Of a stretch of DNA of 64,000 nucleotides, positions 1 through 12,175 are shown piece after piece (the stretch's first letter is position 1; the number at the start of each line of letters is the position of its first letter). This stretch comes from Planococcus citri. Its lineage: Eukaryota; Arthropoda; Insecta; Hemiptera; Pseudococcidae. The stretch lies in contig NC_088681.1 in the NCBI RefSeq assembly GCF_950023065.1, positions 33,390,836 to 33,454,835 on the forward strand. Direction: 5' to 3'. The notes beneath the pieces were generated by a model. It did no database searches, had not been told where the DNA came from, and worked only from the letters and a program-made list of their open reading frames with translations. The position numbers were made by a program, and so were the translations under genes.

Positions 1-371
1 AAACTACTCAGCCTTGGAAAGACCTATCTCAACTAAATAGGCTTGAAGAAATCATTATAACCATGATTGAGAATTGGACACACAAAAATCACCCACAATC
101 ACCTCTATGAAAAGACCCCAAAACCCACATGCCAGTTCTGCCTGTCTGAACTTATATTTGTCCAACACTTACTATTTCACTGTCCCTCCTTACATCAGCA
201 CAGACTATCCCTACAAATAGATGAAAAATCCCCATTATTCATACCAGACGACCCCTCCGAAATTAAAAAATTCTTAGACCTAATTAAAAAACTTGACCTC
301 ACCAACTCGATTTAAATCTCACTCGACGGGTGTAGTAATCAAATAATTTACAAACACCCTAAAAAAAAAAA
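1..371 (+). mobile_element. 3' end of a non-LTR (LINE) retrotransposon
   Basis: The window opens inside the last part of a LINE second open reading frame and runs through its 3' UTR into an 11-base A tract (361-371). The translated end carries the RIGHT-x-x-TH segment found just after the RNase H domain in I/Jockey-type LINEs, then a C-x2-C-x8-H-x4-C zinc knuckle. The 3' UTR after the stop at 313-315 is very short. It holds a GGGTGT/ACACCC stem (328-333 with 354-359) immediately before the A tract, as expected for the 3' end recognised by the element's own reverse transcriptase. The 5' part lies outside the window. Family assignment to the I/Jockey group is by motif only. Confidence 0.85.
3..315 (+). 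pseudogene. LINE ORF2 C-terminus, frameshifted
   Basis: In frame 3 the first 63 bases read LSQLNRLEEIIIT, which matches the conserved L-x-R-x-EE-x-x-x-T block before RIGH in LINE ORF2 proteins. The frame then breaks at about 64-66, where one extra base puts a TGA in the downstream frame. The protein resumes as LRIGHTKITHNHLYEK, followed by the knuckle CQFCLSELIFVQHLLFHC and an acidic/basic tail ending in DLTNSI. The knuckle cysteines and histidine are all kept. This copy cannot make a full protein as it stands, so it is a dead insertion or a sequencing indel; the frame break is seen directly. Confidence 0.8.
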
Positions 372-3300
372 CTTTTTTGGCAAAAAATTGCGAAAAAGTA
401 GGGTTAAATTTTTAGATTTTTGTTAAAATTGTGCAAGTTTTCTTCGAGTTTTATCTTTAGATTTTAATTAAAAACTAAAAGTTCTGGTTTTTTTGGTAAT
501 TTTTTTTGCATTAAAATGTTTGGAGCATGTTTTGCCATTGTTTTGGTTACGTTTTCAAGTTGTCTTAGTGTTTTGGTTACCTATTGAAGTTGAAGTTTTT
601 TTGCGGGGCCCCGGATTACTTGGTACGAGTTCTGCGATAGGAGTTTTCAAATCTAGAAAATCCAAAGATTTTATAGAGTCAGAAGTCTCAACGAAAATTC
701 AAAACGTGTATTCTATCAATTTTCTGACACCAAAAAAATTCAACGAAATTGAAAAATTATTATGGGGTTCTGAAAGCAACAAATTTTTTCAAATAAAAAA
801 TACATCAAAAATTTACTGAAATATTTATCCCAAAAATTGTTAGCAATTATAAAATTTTTGTGAACATTTATTATTGAATTAATTAAAAAGTTGGGATCTG
901 GAAGAGGGGGATCATCAAAACTACGAAAAAAGTATCCTATGCCTTGAAACATCTGAAATGTAAAGAAGATTACAATTACAATATTTGGTATTAAAAATTC
1001 ACGAAAAATATTTAAAATCGGTAAAATTTTTTAAAAACGATGAAAGTTGAAAAAACGTCCATTTACTTATCAGAAGAAAAGTCCTGATGGAAAATCTCAC
1101 AGATACACTAAAATTGGTTGAAATACAGGGTGTTGCTGGAAAAAAATTAATTGCATATAAATCCTAGCCCTAGTCATAAATTTTCCTACGGGGTGGGGGG
1201 GGGGTCAAAAATGGGATATAAATGAAATTTTATCTGTTTAGCTAAGTTGAGTGTTTTTTTTCACGAGCCAAACGTTTCAAAAATCCTACTTCACGATAGA
1301 TTGATAGGCCCGGCCTACACTGAAAAAATAACTGGAATAGAAAAAGCGTCAAGCTGAATTTTCAGATCGTAAAACGGAAACAGGAACACTATAAGTACTA
1401 TAGAAACTGGAATACAAACTAATTGGACCACCACTGAGGTGTATACTGAATTATGAACCTGCTTTAGGCTCTGCAAATACGTGTACATCAACGATCGCAA
1501 CAAAGTAAGTAAATAACCTCTAAATGACTCGAAAAGTGTGAAAAAAAATTTAGGCATAGTTGATAACCTTTCAAACGGAAGTACGAACTGTTTCATTATA
1601 GCACAATATAGTACATATACGTGCAGATGATACCATCAATATACATCCTATATATGAACGCTTTCAATACGAGTTAATTTACGCATGTGGGCACGCAGGT
1701 GCTTCGTTATCGTATTTTTCGTAAAAATTACAAAAAAATATATATCAACGTAGTAGTAACGAAAAAGAGAGAAAAAAACTGCATTTTGATATTCTCATTT
1801 GGCAGCTAATCAACGAAACGAAAAGAGAGGAAAGAGGGATTACGTAAAAAACTAAAAAAAAAAGTAGGTAGGTGATCGCATTTAACGGACTCTCGGGACA
1901 AGTTCGTTATTTGTAAATAATATATGCTGGTATTATAACAATAATTCTTTGATACAAAATGCCGCGTTCGACATTTCTCGTAAAATTCTGCACCATTGAA
2001 AAGACTTTCTATTGAAAATTATCGAAAGATAAGACCAAACGAGTACCTACCTATACGTATAACGCTACGTTTTGGTCCAAAATAAAAATTGCATTGTTTC
2101 AAAAACGGCGAACCTATACACATATATATAAAACTGGCATTATTTAGAAAACTGGGACAGATAAAAACACCGAGCTAATAGAACAAAACCTATGGTTCGT
2201 TTTTCATTTAAAAACTTCGTTTGTGGCTTGTTAGGTATAAAGAGAAAAAGCGTACTCTCTTAAGCCCACTTATAACGTTCATTTTGTATAGTACCTATAC
2301 CGTGTGTATATATACTTTAAACCGGAAACTCTTTAACTGAAAATATCAGAAACAAAGAACGAAAAATATAAAATCTTAAAAATGACGTTTATTTTATACT
2401 CAGCGAGAAAATTTCCTAGTTTACTTCGCCAAAGGTTCATGCTAATATAAACACGCCAATTATCCAAACCCGTTCAAGCTCGCGAGCAAAAGAAATATCT
2501 ACTATACAAAATGTACATTGCACATTTAAACCATTTTGTGTAAAAAAAAAGTCGATGAAATTGAAAATTTTTATCGGCTAAGCATTTTTTCCCTTTATAT
2601 ACTTACCTAATCTTTTATTAATGAAAAACTTCAATAAAAAAAAATTAAAGAGTGGGAGCTTTTTCAGGTCAAATTGTACATACTATACGTGCAATAAGTA
2701 GCTTCATCTCGATATCGTATTAAAATTACCCCAGTTATTCGTAAAGCTTTCAAATTCGTTTGTAATCCGCTCAATTAACCCGACTACAGATGTACTTACT
2801 ATTAGCGTGAAAATCAAGAGTGACTTGAAAACCTTTTCATTTTGAAAAATGGGTTAATGTGATTATAGGCAAACGATTTTGCATATTAGAAATTTTATCA
2901 AAACTACACCTACGTACCCTTTGATGTCATTTCTACTTAAGTATTATGATTCTTTCTCTTATCAAAATTTGCAGTCGTATGGAATTAAGGAAAATATTGC
3001 GAAGGAGTAGAGAAGTGAAAATTATTATACCCGCTGTATGAGACTAAATTTCTTTACTCATCCAGTGATCTTAAATGACGAGAAGTTAGGAGATATTTGA
3101 TAGTTTCCTCCTTCCCCTCTCCAAAGAAACCTACCTGGAATGTCCATTAGAATGAAATTCTAAGTCGTTTTAAAATCGAGGTATCTTGATTGGAAAAACA
3201 TACAGCTTCACCAATTTTCAAATTCTCAATTTCATCTTTCAATTTTTGGTAAATTTTTGTAAATTTAAAGGCCCTTTTTTCATGAAAAATATTGATAATC

Positions 3301-3589
3301 AGATTAAATTGAGGTAGGAACCTGAAATTTTAAATACATACTTTATTGGCGACCTCCCAAATTAATCAGTGGTGTTTTCTAGTAGTTTTGGGGCATTCAG
3401 CAAATTATTGGAATTTTATGTCTAAAATGAATTTCAGCGACAGTAAAATCGGGTGTAGCATTATTTCACTTTTTGATTTTTTTCGATCGATTTTTGCAGA
3501 TATTTTCAAAATATGGTTATTTATCATTCTGAACCAAAATTCGAGAATTTTTTTAAAAGGAAAAATTCTTTGTTTCTGAACTAGTTACC
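372..3589. other. AT-rich non-coding DNA, no gene recognised
   Basis: This stretch has no convincing coding region. Open frames here (for example the - strand frame at 1315-1596) have no recognisable domain. A G tract of ten lies at 1195-1204, followed by a short segment resembling family A repeats (TCAAAAATGGGATATAAAT). An ACACCCTGTAT-type word (reverse complement near 1125-1133) recurs at 18577-18588 and may mark old element ends. TAGGTA/TACCTA words are frequent from 1600 to 2900. Confidence 0.6.
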
Positions 3590-3720
3590 TAATATTAAAG
3601 GCTAAAATTGATCTATACTCAACTCTTGATCTTCAAAATTGATCGGCGATCCTTTTGAGCTATTTTGGAGCTTCCAATGCATTTTTGAATTTTTCAGTTC
3701 TCGAAAACAACCGATCTAAG
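3590..3720 (-). repeat. Family A dispersed repeat, inverted copy
   Basis: Read on the - strand this segment contains the family A signature: a GGAGCTTCC-like word, then AGCTCAAA, then a GATCAATTTTGAAGATC block, then a pyrimidine-rich tail. The same order is seen in + copies at 4855, 43490 and 48190. It is strongly diverged. Confidence 0.45.
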
Positions 3721-4229
3721 TATATACTTTTAAGCAGAAAGGATCTTTGAAAATTTGTACTCACTCAAATTGATCGAAAAGATCACATAAACGATAAATC
3801 CTATAGTTTTTAAGTGTTGAATTTTTTTAAGGAAATTTTTTTGAAACTAAAAAACAAAAATCCACAAACCCTCTGCAGGTTTTAGAACGTCTAGAAACGA
3901 ACATCAATAGTGAACGATTTTGGAGACTACTACGTATGTATTTCAGCTTTTTACGTTGATGGGTTCACGAAAGAAGAATTTTAATTTTTCAAAAATAGTT
4001 AATCACTGAAAATTTTTTTTATTTGAACTGGCAGGAATACGTCGATTTCGAATATGTTCCAAAATCGAGCAAAAGGATAAGTATCAAAGACGACAATAAG
4101 AAATTGTATGAAATTTAAATTCCCAAAAATTCGCTAAAAATGTGATTTTATTCATCTTGAAATTACTTAGTTGTTGGATATTATGAAAAAATAATTCCTA
4201 CCCGTCAAAACATTTCAAAAAATCCAATT

Positions 4230-4560
4230 TCTCCAAAATTAAAAAATTTTGAAATTTCATTTTTGTGTTAGGATTTTTTTGAATAATGCTGTTTTCAAGA
4301 ATAAATATTTCCTGGTTTTCTAAACTAAATATGTTGGTCCTTTTGTATATGTAGCCCCTCAAAGTTGGAAAAATTCAACAAAAAGAAATGGAATTGATCA
4401 GTTAATAAATTTTTTTGAAAACTCATTTTTGTGGTAATTTTTTTAAATTTTTAAATTCTCCGTCAGGATTCTTCTGCATTGCCCTTTTTTGAAGAAAAAA
4501 CCTCCCTTGGTCTTTCAACCCCTGTAATTTTCCCGGACCCTCAAAATAGAAAAAATTAAA
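4230..4560 (+). repeat. Family C repeat, two diverged ~150-170-bp units
   Basis: Two successive units share a TTTCAAGAA/CTTTTTTGAAGAA block, a TGGTC-TTTC block, and AGCCCCTCAAAGTTGGAAA near 4352 or GACCCTCAAAATAGAAA near 4537. The same order of blocks is arrayed about five times at 13950-14690, which is why I treat them as one family. Confidence 0.5.
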
Positions 4561-4849
4561 ACAAAAATACAATTGATAAAAAATTTAAATTTTTGTGTCA
4601 AATAGGGCGCATACTTAATGTTTTTTGAAGTTGAAAAATGCAAAAAACAGGCTATTTTCTTTCATTACCTTCTGTAGAATACGGGTTTCTTGAGATTTTT
4701 ATGCATTCGTAGCAATTTGTCCAAAACTGGAAAATTCAGAAGACTTCAAAATACCTCGCTCCAAAAGACCACCAATCGATTTTTGATGTGAAAAATCGTA
4801 TGTATAATCTGTCAAATCTCAGCTTTTTATATTGACTCCAGATTATCCG

Positions 4850-4985
4850 AAAATTCGCTGGAGGCTCCAGAACGGCTCAAATTTATCACCAATTAATTTT
4901 GAAGGTCAAAAATAGGGTATAAATCAAATTTTAGTTTTTTTTTGCTTATTTTGATTAAATTTTACTTTTTTCATGGGATATACCT
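4850..4985 (+). repeat. Family A dispersed repeat
   Basis: This is one of the best preserved family A copies. It has CTGGAGGCTCCAGAACGGCT, then a CACCAATTAATTTTGAAGGTC block, then AAAAATAGGGTATAAATC, then a T-rich tail. No coding capacity is evident. Copies in both orientations recur across the window. Confidence 0.6.
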
Positions 4986-7900
4986 ATACTTTACGTAGAC
5001 AATGAGCCCATAAATTTTTAAAAATTCACTGAATAATGAAATTCAACTCTTGAAATTTGGCCTGGTGATGTATTTTGCCCAATTTTTTCTCACTAGTTGA
5101 GATAAGTATCCTTTTTGAAAGATGTTGGTGTTGAGGCGGGGGGAGGGGGGTACGTTATGCATGGTATCTTATTGAAAATTTGTAACGTAGTTGCATTCAA
5201 AACTCTCTCTGTGTTTTCGACGGATCCCTCTCCTCAATTTTTCAAGGTATAAGGTAAGTGAACCAGTAGGTATACATCCCTAAATCAAATAAGGGTACAT
5301 TTCAGTTTTATGGAAAAGTAAAGGGCAACTATGTGGAAACACCATGAAAAGTATCTTGAATGATCCATTTATATGTATTCCTTCCTATCTATACCTAAAA
5401 ATGTATATGATCTGCGTGTATACTTTCTGAGGGTAATTTTGAAATGATACGTCTGTCCAAGTATCTATCTCTACATGTACATCACACAGGAGTATCCTAT
5501 GCATAGAATTGCGAATTGATTAGGTACACGATAAGGTTCACGTTACTGGAGATTGATTCGATTATTCGTTTATAGTTATAAGACGAATTATATTTATATG
5601 TTTGAACCAAAGTATATGTAAAGAACCAGTTTTTTTTTGTGGTGGTGATCGGAATTGTGGTTAATGGCGGAAGATAGTGTGTACTCGAGGTCATGGACCT
5701 TTTGTAAAACGACAGTGTATATAACCGCTCTTCCCTCTAGCAAAGATGCATTTTAGAATTACGTACACACACGGTGTACTCGTATATATATGCCCATGTG
5801 TGCTACGTGTTTCGAGTGTATATCTGAATGTGTGCAACGTAATATTGTGTTACGGCCGAGTAAGCGTGAAATTCTTCTGTGTACGCTGTCAAAAAAAAGA
5901 GGGTAAAGCGTTTTATTGAGGCGTTTAATCAAGAGTAGTCAAGTTTGAACGAGCGGTTATTCATGTTTACAAAAATTTTAATCTTGGTGAAATACACGCC
6001 TTATTTTGATTCGCGTGTGAGAGAATTTATACGCCGAGTTGCATGGTTTTCATGTAAAATTTAGTTTTTAATTTTTCTTTGCGGTATGAAAGCGAGTGTG
6101 TTGAAGCGTTTTGCTTCGTCAGTGATCGATACTGGAAAGGCTTTGCTTTGCGTGCACCACCTTCCAAAGGGTTAAGATATCAGTGCTTAGGGTTGATCAT
6201 GTTGTACTCTATATAGACCGTGGTAGTGGTTGGATTTTAAATTTTCGATGTATGTGGAGGTGCCTTACTTAATATTTCGTGCATATGCGGTGTACGAATA
6301 TGGTTTGGATTAGATACCAATTGCAATTTTGCCTATAATGTATTCGGTCCTTTTGGAAATTCGAGCTTTTTTTAAAAGATGTAATTACTACGAGTTAAAG
6401 AGAACCCCAAAACTTTAGTTTGGGTTTAAATTAGGGGAAAAAATTTGGCTCGAATCAGATTTTCATTCTCTTATGTTAATAACTGAGTACCTATACCTAA
6501 TTGATTTCGAATTCTGCAAATGGGTATAATTATTCAGACAATACACTGTACGTTTTATTGTATCAAATAGCGACTTGTTGAATGGCCAGGTTTTTCTATT
6601 TATGAATGGAAGACTGAAATTATTTCAAAAATGGACAAAATTCGTCTTTCATCATCGTCTTGATGTGAATTCCTTTCCCATTTTTCTTGGGTTGGTTAAA
6701 TTTGGCTTTTTGTACCGAACTTAAATTCGTAAACAAAATTTAAAAGTCAAAAAATGATATCAACAATCCAGTCGCTCAAATTTTGACTTTTGGCTTACTC
6801 TTAGTGATAATTTGAACTCACAAAGGAACTTGCTTGACCAATCCCAACTTGAAGAGATAATTACTTTGTATTAGGAGGTCTTTTGTACGACAAAGAAGAT
6901 TTTATTTTGAAAAATGCCTAGAACCTTATTGATGGGAAATTTAGAATAATTTTAAAATTAAATTTCTTGAAGGTCTCACTTCCTCCTGGATCCTCATTGA
7001 CTTCGAGGTGCCACACTCACTTCAAAGTCAGATCAGAATGGCTTTAAAATTTCGAATTTTCGATTATCATTATTTACTTTACCTACTGCGAAATTGATCC
7101 CACAGCATTAAATTCAACATTCCAAGTTATAAGTTGCATAAAATTAAAGATGGATCTTTTCAAGTTCTACACAATATACCTACATGTAGGCCTGCATTTA
7201 CGTATAGGTATACGTATACAGTAAGTTTACTCACGTAAATCATCTGATAAAAATGCTCACGTTCGACGTTATTAAGACCCTGATCAGTAAATTTTTACAA
7301 TCAGCATCAAGTCGACTTGACGTATCTATCGTTTCAACCTATAAAATGGCAACTGTAGAAGACATGAGAGAGAGAGAGACAGAGAGAGAAACAGAAGTAT
7401 TAAATGCGGTCAGCCATACCCATACCCAAACCAACCGACATTCGTACACACATATCCTCTACAATGTTAGTTTATACGTCCACAAAACAAATATCGAATT
7501 GCGGTTCAACTTAACCTGAAAAAAAAAGTCGCGAAATAATATGAACGAAATGCAGCATGGTTGTAAGTCGTCATGTATTGCCTGGAATGGTTCTCGTATT
7601 TCAGTAAAGTCCGGTTTGACAAGTGTATAGTAACGTAGTCCTAGGTCAGATACAAAAACGATGGTAAAAACAAGTTTTTAGAATTTAAACGTGATCATAT
7701 TCTTCGCTTGAAGAAAAAAAAATCCGCTAGAAAGTTGAAAAGTGCATGTTTTAGAGGACAAAGAAGGAGAGGCCCGTCCGTGCCATCAAAGATACAGTAT
7801 CGCTCTTTGGCATTTCGTCTTTATAATTGTAAAATTGTTCTTATTAGCGAATTATTGCTTTGGCGGTGTTTTTCTTCCACAATTGTGGCCAGTTCTGCAA

Positions 7901-9224
7901 ATAATCAATATCTGGTTTCAAAAGGTATTTGTGGTAGCTGGACGTATGCCTGATGCGTACCTAACTACCTATAAGGTAGAGGTAGACCTATACCATACGT
8001 ATTTCGATAGAGTTTATCCGTCTCATTTAGTTCATCGGTAGGTCTAGGTACCATATGCTGTGATTGAAGAAAGTTTTGATTCAATTTTCGATTCAAAATT
8101 TAATTCATGGAGTTGTGCGATTATTCAAAGTTGGGGTAGCTATACCTATCTTTAAAAAAGTATCGCCAAAATCCATAAAGATACGAAGCAAACTGTTTTC
8201 TATGTCCCTTTCTATTTATATATAAAACGCATTCATCAACATTTGAGCCCTTCTCTGAGAGTCAATAGATGATCACACCTTTACGCTTCCCCTCGTTCCT
8301 TCATCAACTTGACTTGAAAATTGATATAAAGGGAGGAAATGAGAGAAAGAACTATTTTTGCGTAAAAGTCAACATTTTGAGATACTGGTAAACTCGAATT
8401 AGGGAGCTTAGGGTCCACAAAGAAGTGAGAAGCGTAAACCATATCCACCAAGTCACCTCAAATTCGTATTCAGCTAATCCAAAAACCCCATATACCAAAA
8501 TTTACCTCTACCCCCATTTTCCCCATAAAATGTCAATGATCCTGGGGCATTTCACTTTGAAATGCACTCTAATTTTTATGAACTTGAACAAAATTTTAAA
8601 GCTAAAAAACTACACATTTTTCGATCATTTTCACACTCGTACTGACAAGAACTCTTCTTTCCTCCCCCATCTCTCTATCTACGAGTACTTATAAAAAAGG
8701 AATAATCCTAGAGTAGATGCTGTAGATTATCATCTGAATCACCTGATTTTCTTATTGAATATTGGTACTTTGGCTGTTAAATGCGTTAATTATTGAGCCA
8801 CATATTATATCATTGAAATAAATACGCGATGAATAAGCAATAAACGTGTAGGTAACCTATGCAAGATATCAGCGTAATCGTCGTCATTTTAATTGTTATC
8901 AACAGAATCATCCGGTATAATGTACGAACATTATCTCTTCGTCACGACACGTTATACCTACTTGTAATATTTCAAAGATGTTCTTAATGGGTCGTTTCGT
9001 CTCTATTTATTTATTAAATTATAAAAGTCGAATACTTTAAAATAATTGACAATGAATGTTGTAAGTATTTCACTTTTGTGATTGAATTTAATAGCTCATA
9101 ATTTTTTTTTCATTTTTTTTACACAGAAGTTATAAAAAAAATAGAGGAGGAGGAGGGATCAGACCATGCCAGTACAAATCCCAATTAAAAAATCAAAACA
9201 AAAATTTTTCAACCGCTACAGAAT
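4986..9224. other. Mostly unique AT-rich DNA, no gene recognised
   Basis: No gene with family similarity was found. A G-rich run lies at 5135-5151. The 5690-6200 part is less repetitive and richer in CpG than its surroundings, with many CGTGTGTA-type words. The ATG-led 99-codon frame at 7742-8041 (+) is hydrophobic and matches no family I know. An AG microsatellite lies at 7366-7390. Confidence 0.55.
7366..7390. repeat. (AG)n microsatellite
   Basis: About 25 bases of AG dinucleotide repeat, interrupted once by a C. Confidence 0.9.
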
Positions 9225-9905
9225 GATAAATTACAGGTATAACTTCTTGTAAATTTCTGGTAATTTTTCTGTAAAATCAACAGTTGTGGTTTTTTTTTTT
9301 TGGTAAAATATCAGCAAGTAATTTTTGTAAACTAATACTGGGTAACTTTGGTAAATTACAGACAATTTTCAATTATTTAGTGAATTACTGCCTGGTAATT
9401 TTTGGTAAATTATCTTCAATTTTTAGACCTGTAATTTGAGTAAATAACCATAATTTTAGGTAAATTATCGTTATTTTTGGTAAATTACCGTAATTTTTGG
9501 TAAATATCCGTAATTTTTGGTAAATTACCGTAATTTTTGGTAAATTACCGTAATTTTTGGCGAATTGTCGTAATTTTGTGGTAATTTTTGATAAATTACC
9601 ATAATTGTTTAGTAAATGACCGTAATTTTTGGTTAACTACTGGTCACCCGTAATTTTTGGTAAATTACCGGTTCCCTGTAATTTTTGGTAAATTACCGGT
9701 TCCTTGTAATTTTTGGTAAATTACCATAATTTTTTAATAATTTACTGTGATTTTAGGTAAACCACCAGTCACTCTTAATTTTTGGTAAATTACCGGTTAC
9801 TTGTAATTTTTGGTATACCCGCGATTTTTGGTATATAACATTACTCGTAATTTTTGGTAAATTGCCCGTAATTTTTGGTAAATCACCCATAATTATTGAC
9901 AAATG
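9225..9905. repeat. ~20-bp minisatellite, TTTTTGGTAAATTACCGTAA unit
   Basis: About 680 bases of tandem units of roughly 20 bp, each carrying GTAATTTTTGGTAAATTACC. The array is most regular at 9460-9560, where several units are nearly identical, and decays toward both ends. The core GGTAAATTACC is a palindrome around a central A. A - strand frame of 92 codons (9753-10031) runs through the array and is a repeat artefact. Confidence 0.9.
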
Positions 9906-10915
9906 CCTGCCCAAAAAAATGTTGTTAGATTGATGCTGATTTATCGAGTACCTATTTGAAATTATTTCAGGAACTGCCAGCTGTTTTTGAAAACTTGTAA
10001 AGAAATCTTTTAGAGTTTCTACCAATGACAATTTTTACAATAACGTTTCAAGCAAAAAACATATCCATGTTGAAAAACTTTCTTTCGAGAGGAGACTTCT
10101 TCCCTATTTTTTCCAATTCTGATCATAATTTCTCGAAATTCCAACGCCTTCTATTGAGGCAAACCAATTCCGTAAAATTAAATGTTGCGTTTTTCAACTA
10201 TAAACATGAGTTTTTTCAACATTAAGAAGTGCTAATCTGTCCCATTGTCTACCTCGAATCTGGATTCATCCATACATGACCATAATCATATTATTATATT
10301 TCAGTGGTAAACTTTAACTTCTTATTAAAACGTCAACTTTTTTTTCTCATCTGAAACCCACTGTGAATGTAATAAGGTTGTTTTAAAACAAAAAGAAACC
10401 TCATTACTCGATACCTATATTTTTACACCGAACAAATGCATTTGCTGTGCAGGTTTTAGTTCCACGAGAAGTGATTTTTTAATAATTAACATCACACAAT
10501 GTCACGCTCTACGTAAACATCATTTTCACCTTATAGGAACCACTTCGGTTAAGACTCGTTTCATACAATAATTACCTACAGCATAATCTTATTAACAGTT
10601 CGCAACAGTTTTTACTTGGTCAATAATTATAAATCGGAGGTTTACTGAACATACACACGAGTCGAGTAAAGCAGTAGGTATGCTCTAACTCATATAGGTA
10701 CATATTATAAAGGCAGTTTGGCATATCGTTAGACCTTGTTTCAGTGAAGCCGTCTATTATTTTTACTTGTCGGGTTTGAAGTTTTTATTTTCTTAATTGT
10801 TGATGAATTCCGTTACATGTGATATCGATTTTCACGTGCACATAGGTACACAGGGTATACTTACAAAGTTAATTTTTATAGGTCGTTTTGTGGTTTATAT
10901 AGCGTTGAATTTCAA

Positions 10916-10943
10916 TACCTACCTACCTACCTACCTACCTACC
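10916..10943. repeat. (TACC)7 microsatellite
   Basis: Seven perfect TACC units, the longest uninterrupted run of the tetranucleotide that is scattered through the whole window. Confidence 0.95.
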
Positions 10944-12116
10944 GCTCGGAAACTGATCTTATATGTAGTGTATACAAAAAATTTCATGCGAGTAAGGTAT
11001 AATTTTTTTCAAGATTTTACAGATCATATAATGTATGTAGGTTCTTAAAAGAGTAGGTATCATATAAAAATAACACGATAGAAAAAATAGTCAGAAAGAA
11101 ATAAGTACCTACACCTAGCACAAAGTATCTTGCGTAAATACGCTTTTTGTGTAAGGGTAAGAGATGTGTCATTTGAAAGGATAAACCGTTACATCACCTA
11201 CGCCCCTATTTGGCGCGACTCAAGATCAATATCCCTTTTCGGCTTTCAAGAAGTAGTCTTTAGTCTAGTTTTTCTAAATAACTTTCTTCTAAAATTCCAC
11301 ATACACCGACGACATGTTTTGTGCATCACACGTTATAACAGGATACTAATGTGTGCTCGATGATTTTCAATGGTAACATGTTACGACATATTATTTACTC
11401 ATCTTCTTTTTTTTTCTTTTTCTACCAAACATGTAGCTGCATATATACATTGTATTTATGCATAAAATGTTGTAATAGCAGTTGGCTGCCTATAACCTGT
11501 ATATAGGTAGTTCATTTACACCTTAATCTACCACTATTCTTAAATGTTGAGAATTTAGTTGAGAACTCATTAGGAAGAAAGAAGATAAGAAGGAATGAAG
11601 GACGTAAATTAGATGTTCTAGGGGCTGAACCAGAGGTCTTCAAAGTAAGGTTTTTTTTCTCGAAAAAATAGTGGTTTTTTGCCACTTTTGGGCAGTATAA
11701 CCTGCGCAATGCCTCGGTTGCCCCCTCCCCCGTTGTGATTTGAGTTGAGGACCTTTGGCTCAGTCTCCTGAATAGCAGGGGGGAGGGGGGCTTAACAATT
11801 TTTCTGGGCAGTCTCCTCTCCCACTCAAAATAGGCTTCCTCACCAATCTTCGTCAAAATTCAGGATATTTGTTTTTTTTTTCGATCCACCCTAATGAACT
11901 GTGAACACTGGACAGGAATCATCTATATAATCAGGAAGTAAAGATGAGCTTACCTATATGCTACAAGTTGACCAGATCTTCGAAGCCCTTCACACGACAG
12001 ACTTCACCATAAATAGAGGACATAAATCGAACACTACGTCAACATCCAGCTCAACGTACCAATTTGTAACAAAAAATGCTAATTTACCCGTATTTATAAA
12101 TAGGTAGGTATATTAA

Positions 12117-12175
12117 TCGTCGTCGTTGGCGTCGCCAAACAGGTAGGCACATCCAAACCACGACAACGACGACGA
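12117..12175. repeat. 12-bp CGT/ACG inverted repeat
   Basis: TCGTCGTCGTTG at 12117-12128 is perfectly complementary to CAACGACGACGA at 12164-12175, leaving a 35-base loop. A run of GGCAGT units follows directly. It can form a hairpin, but is most simply a pair of inverted trinucleotide runs. Confidence 0.7.

Noticed and set aside
9225..9905. CRISPR array
   Set aside because: Repeats are contiguous with no unique spacers, and the DNA is eukaryotic.
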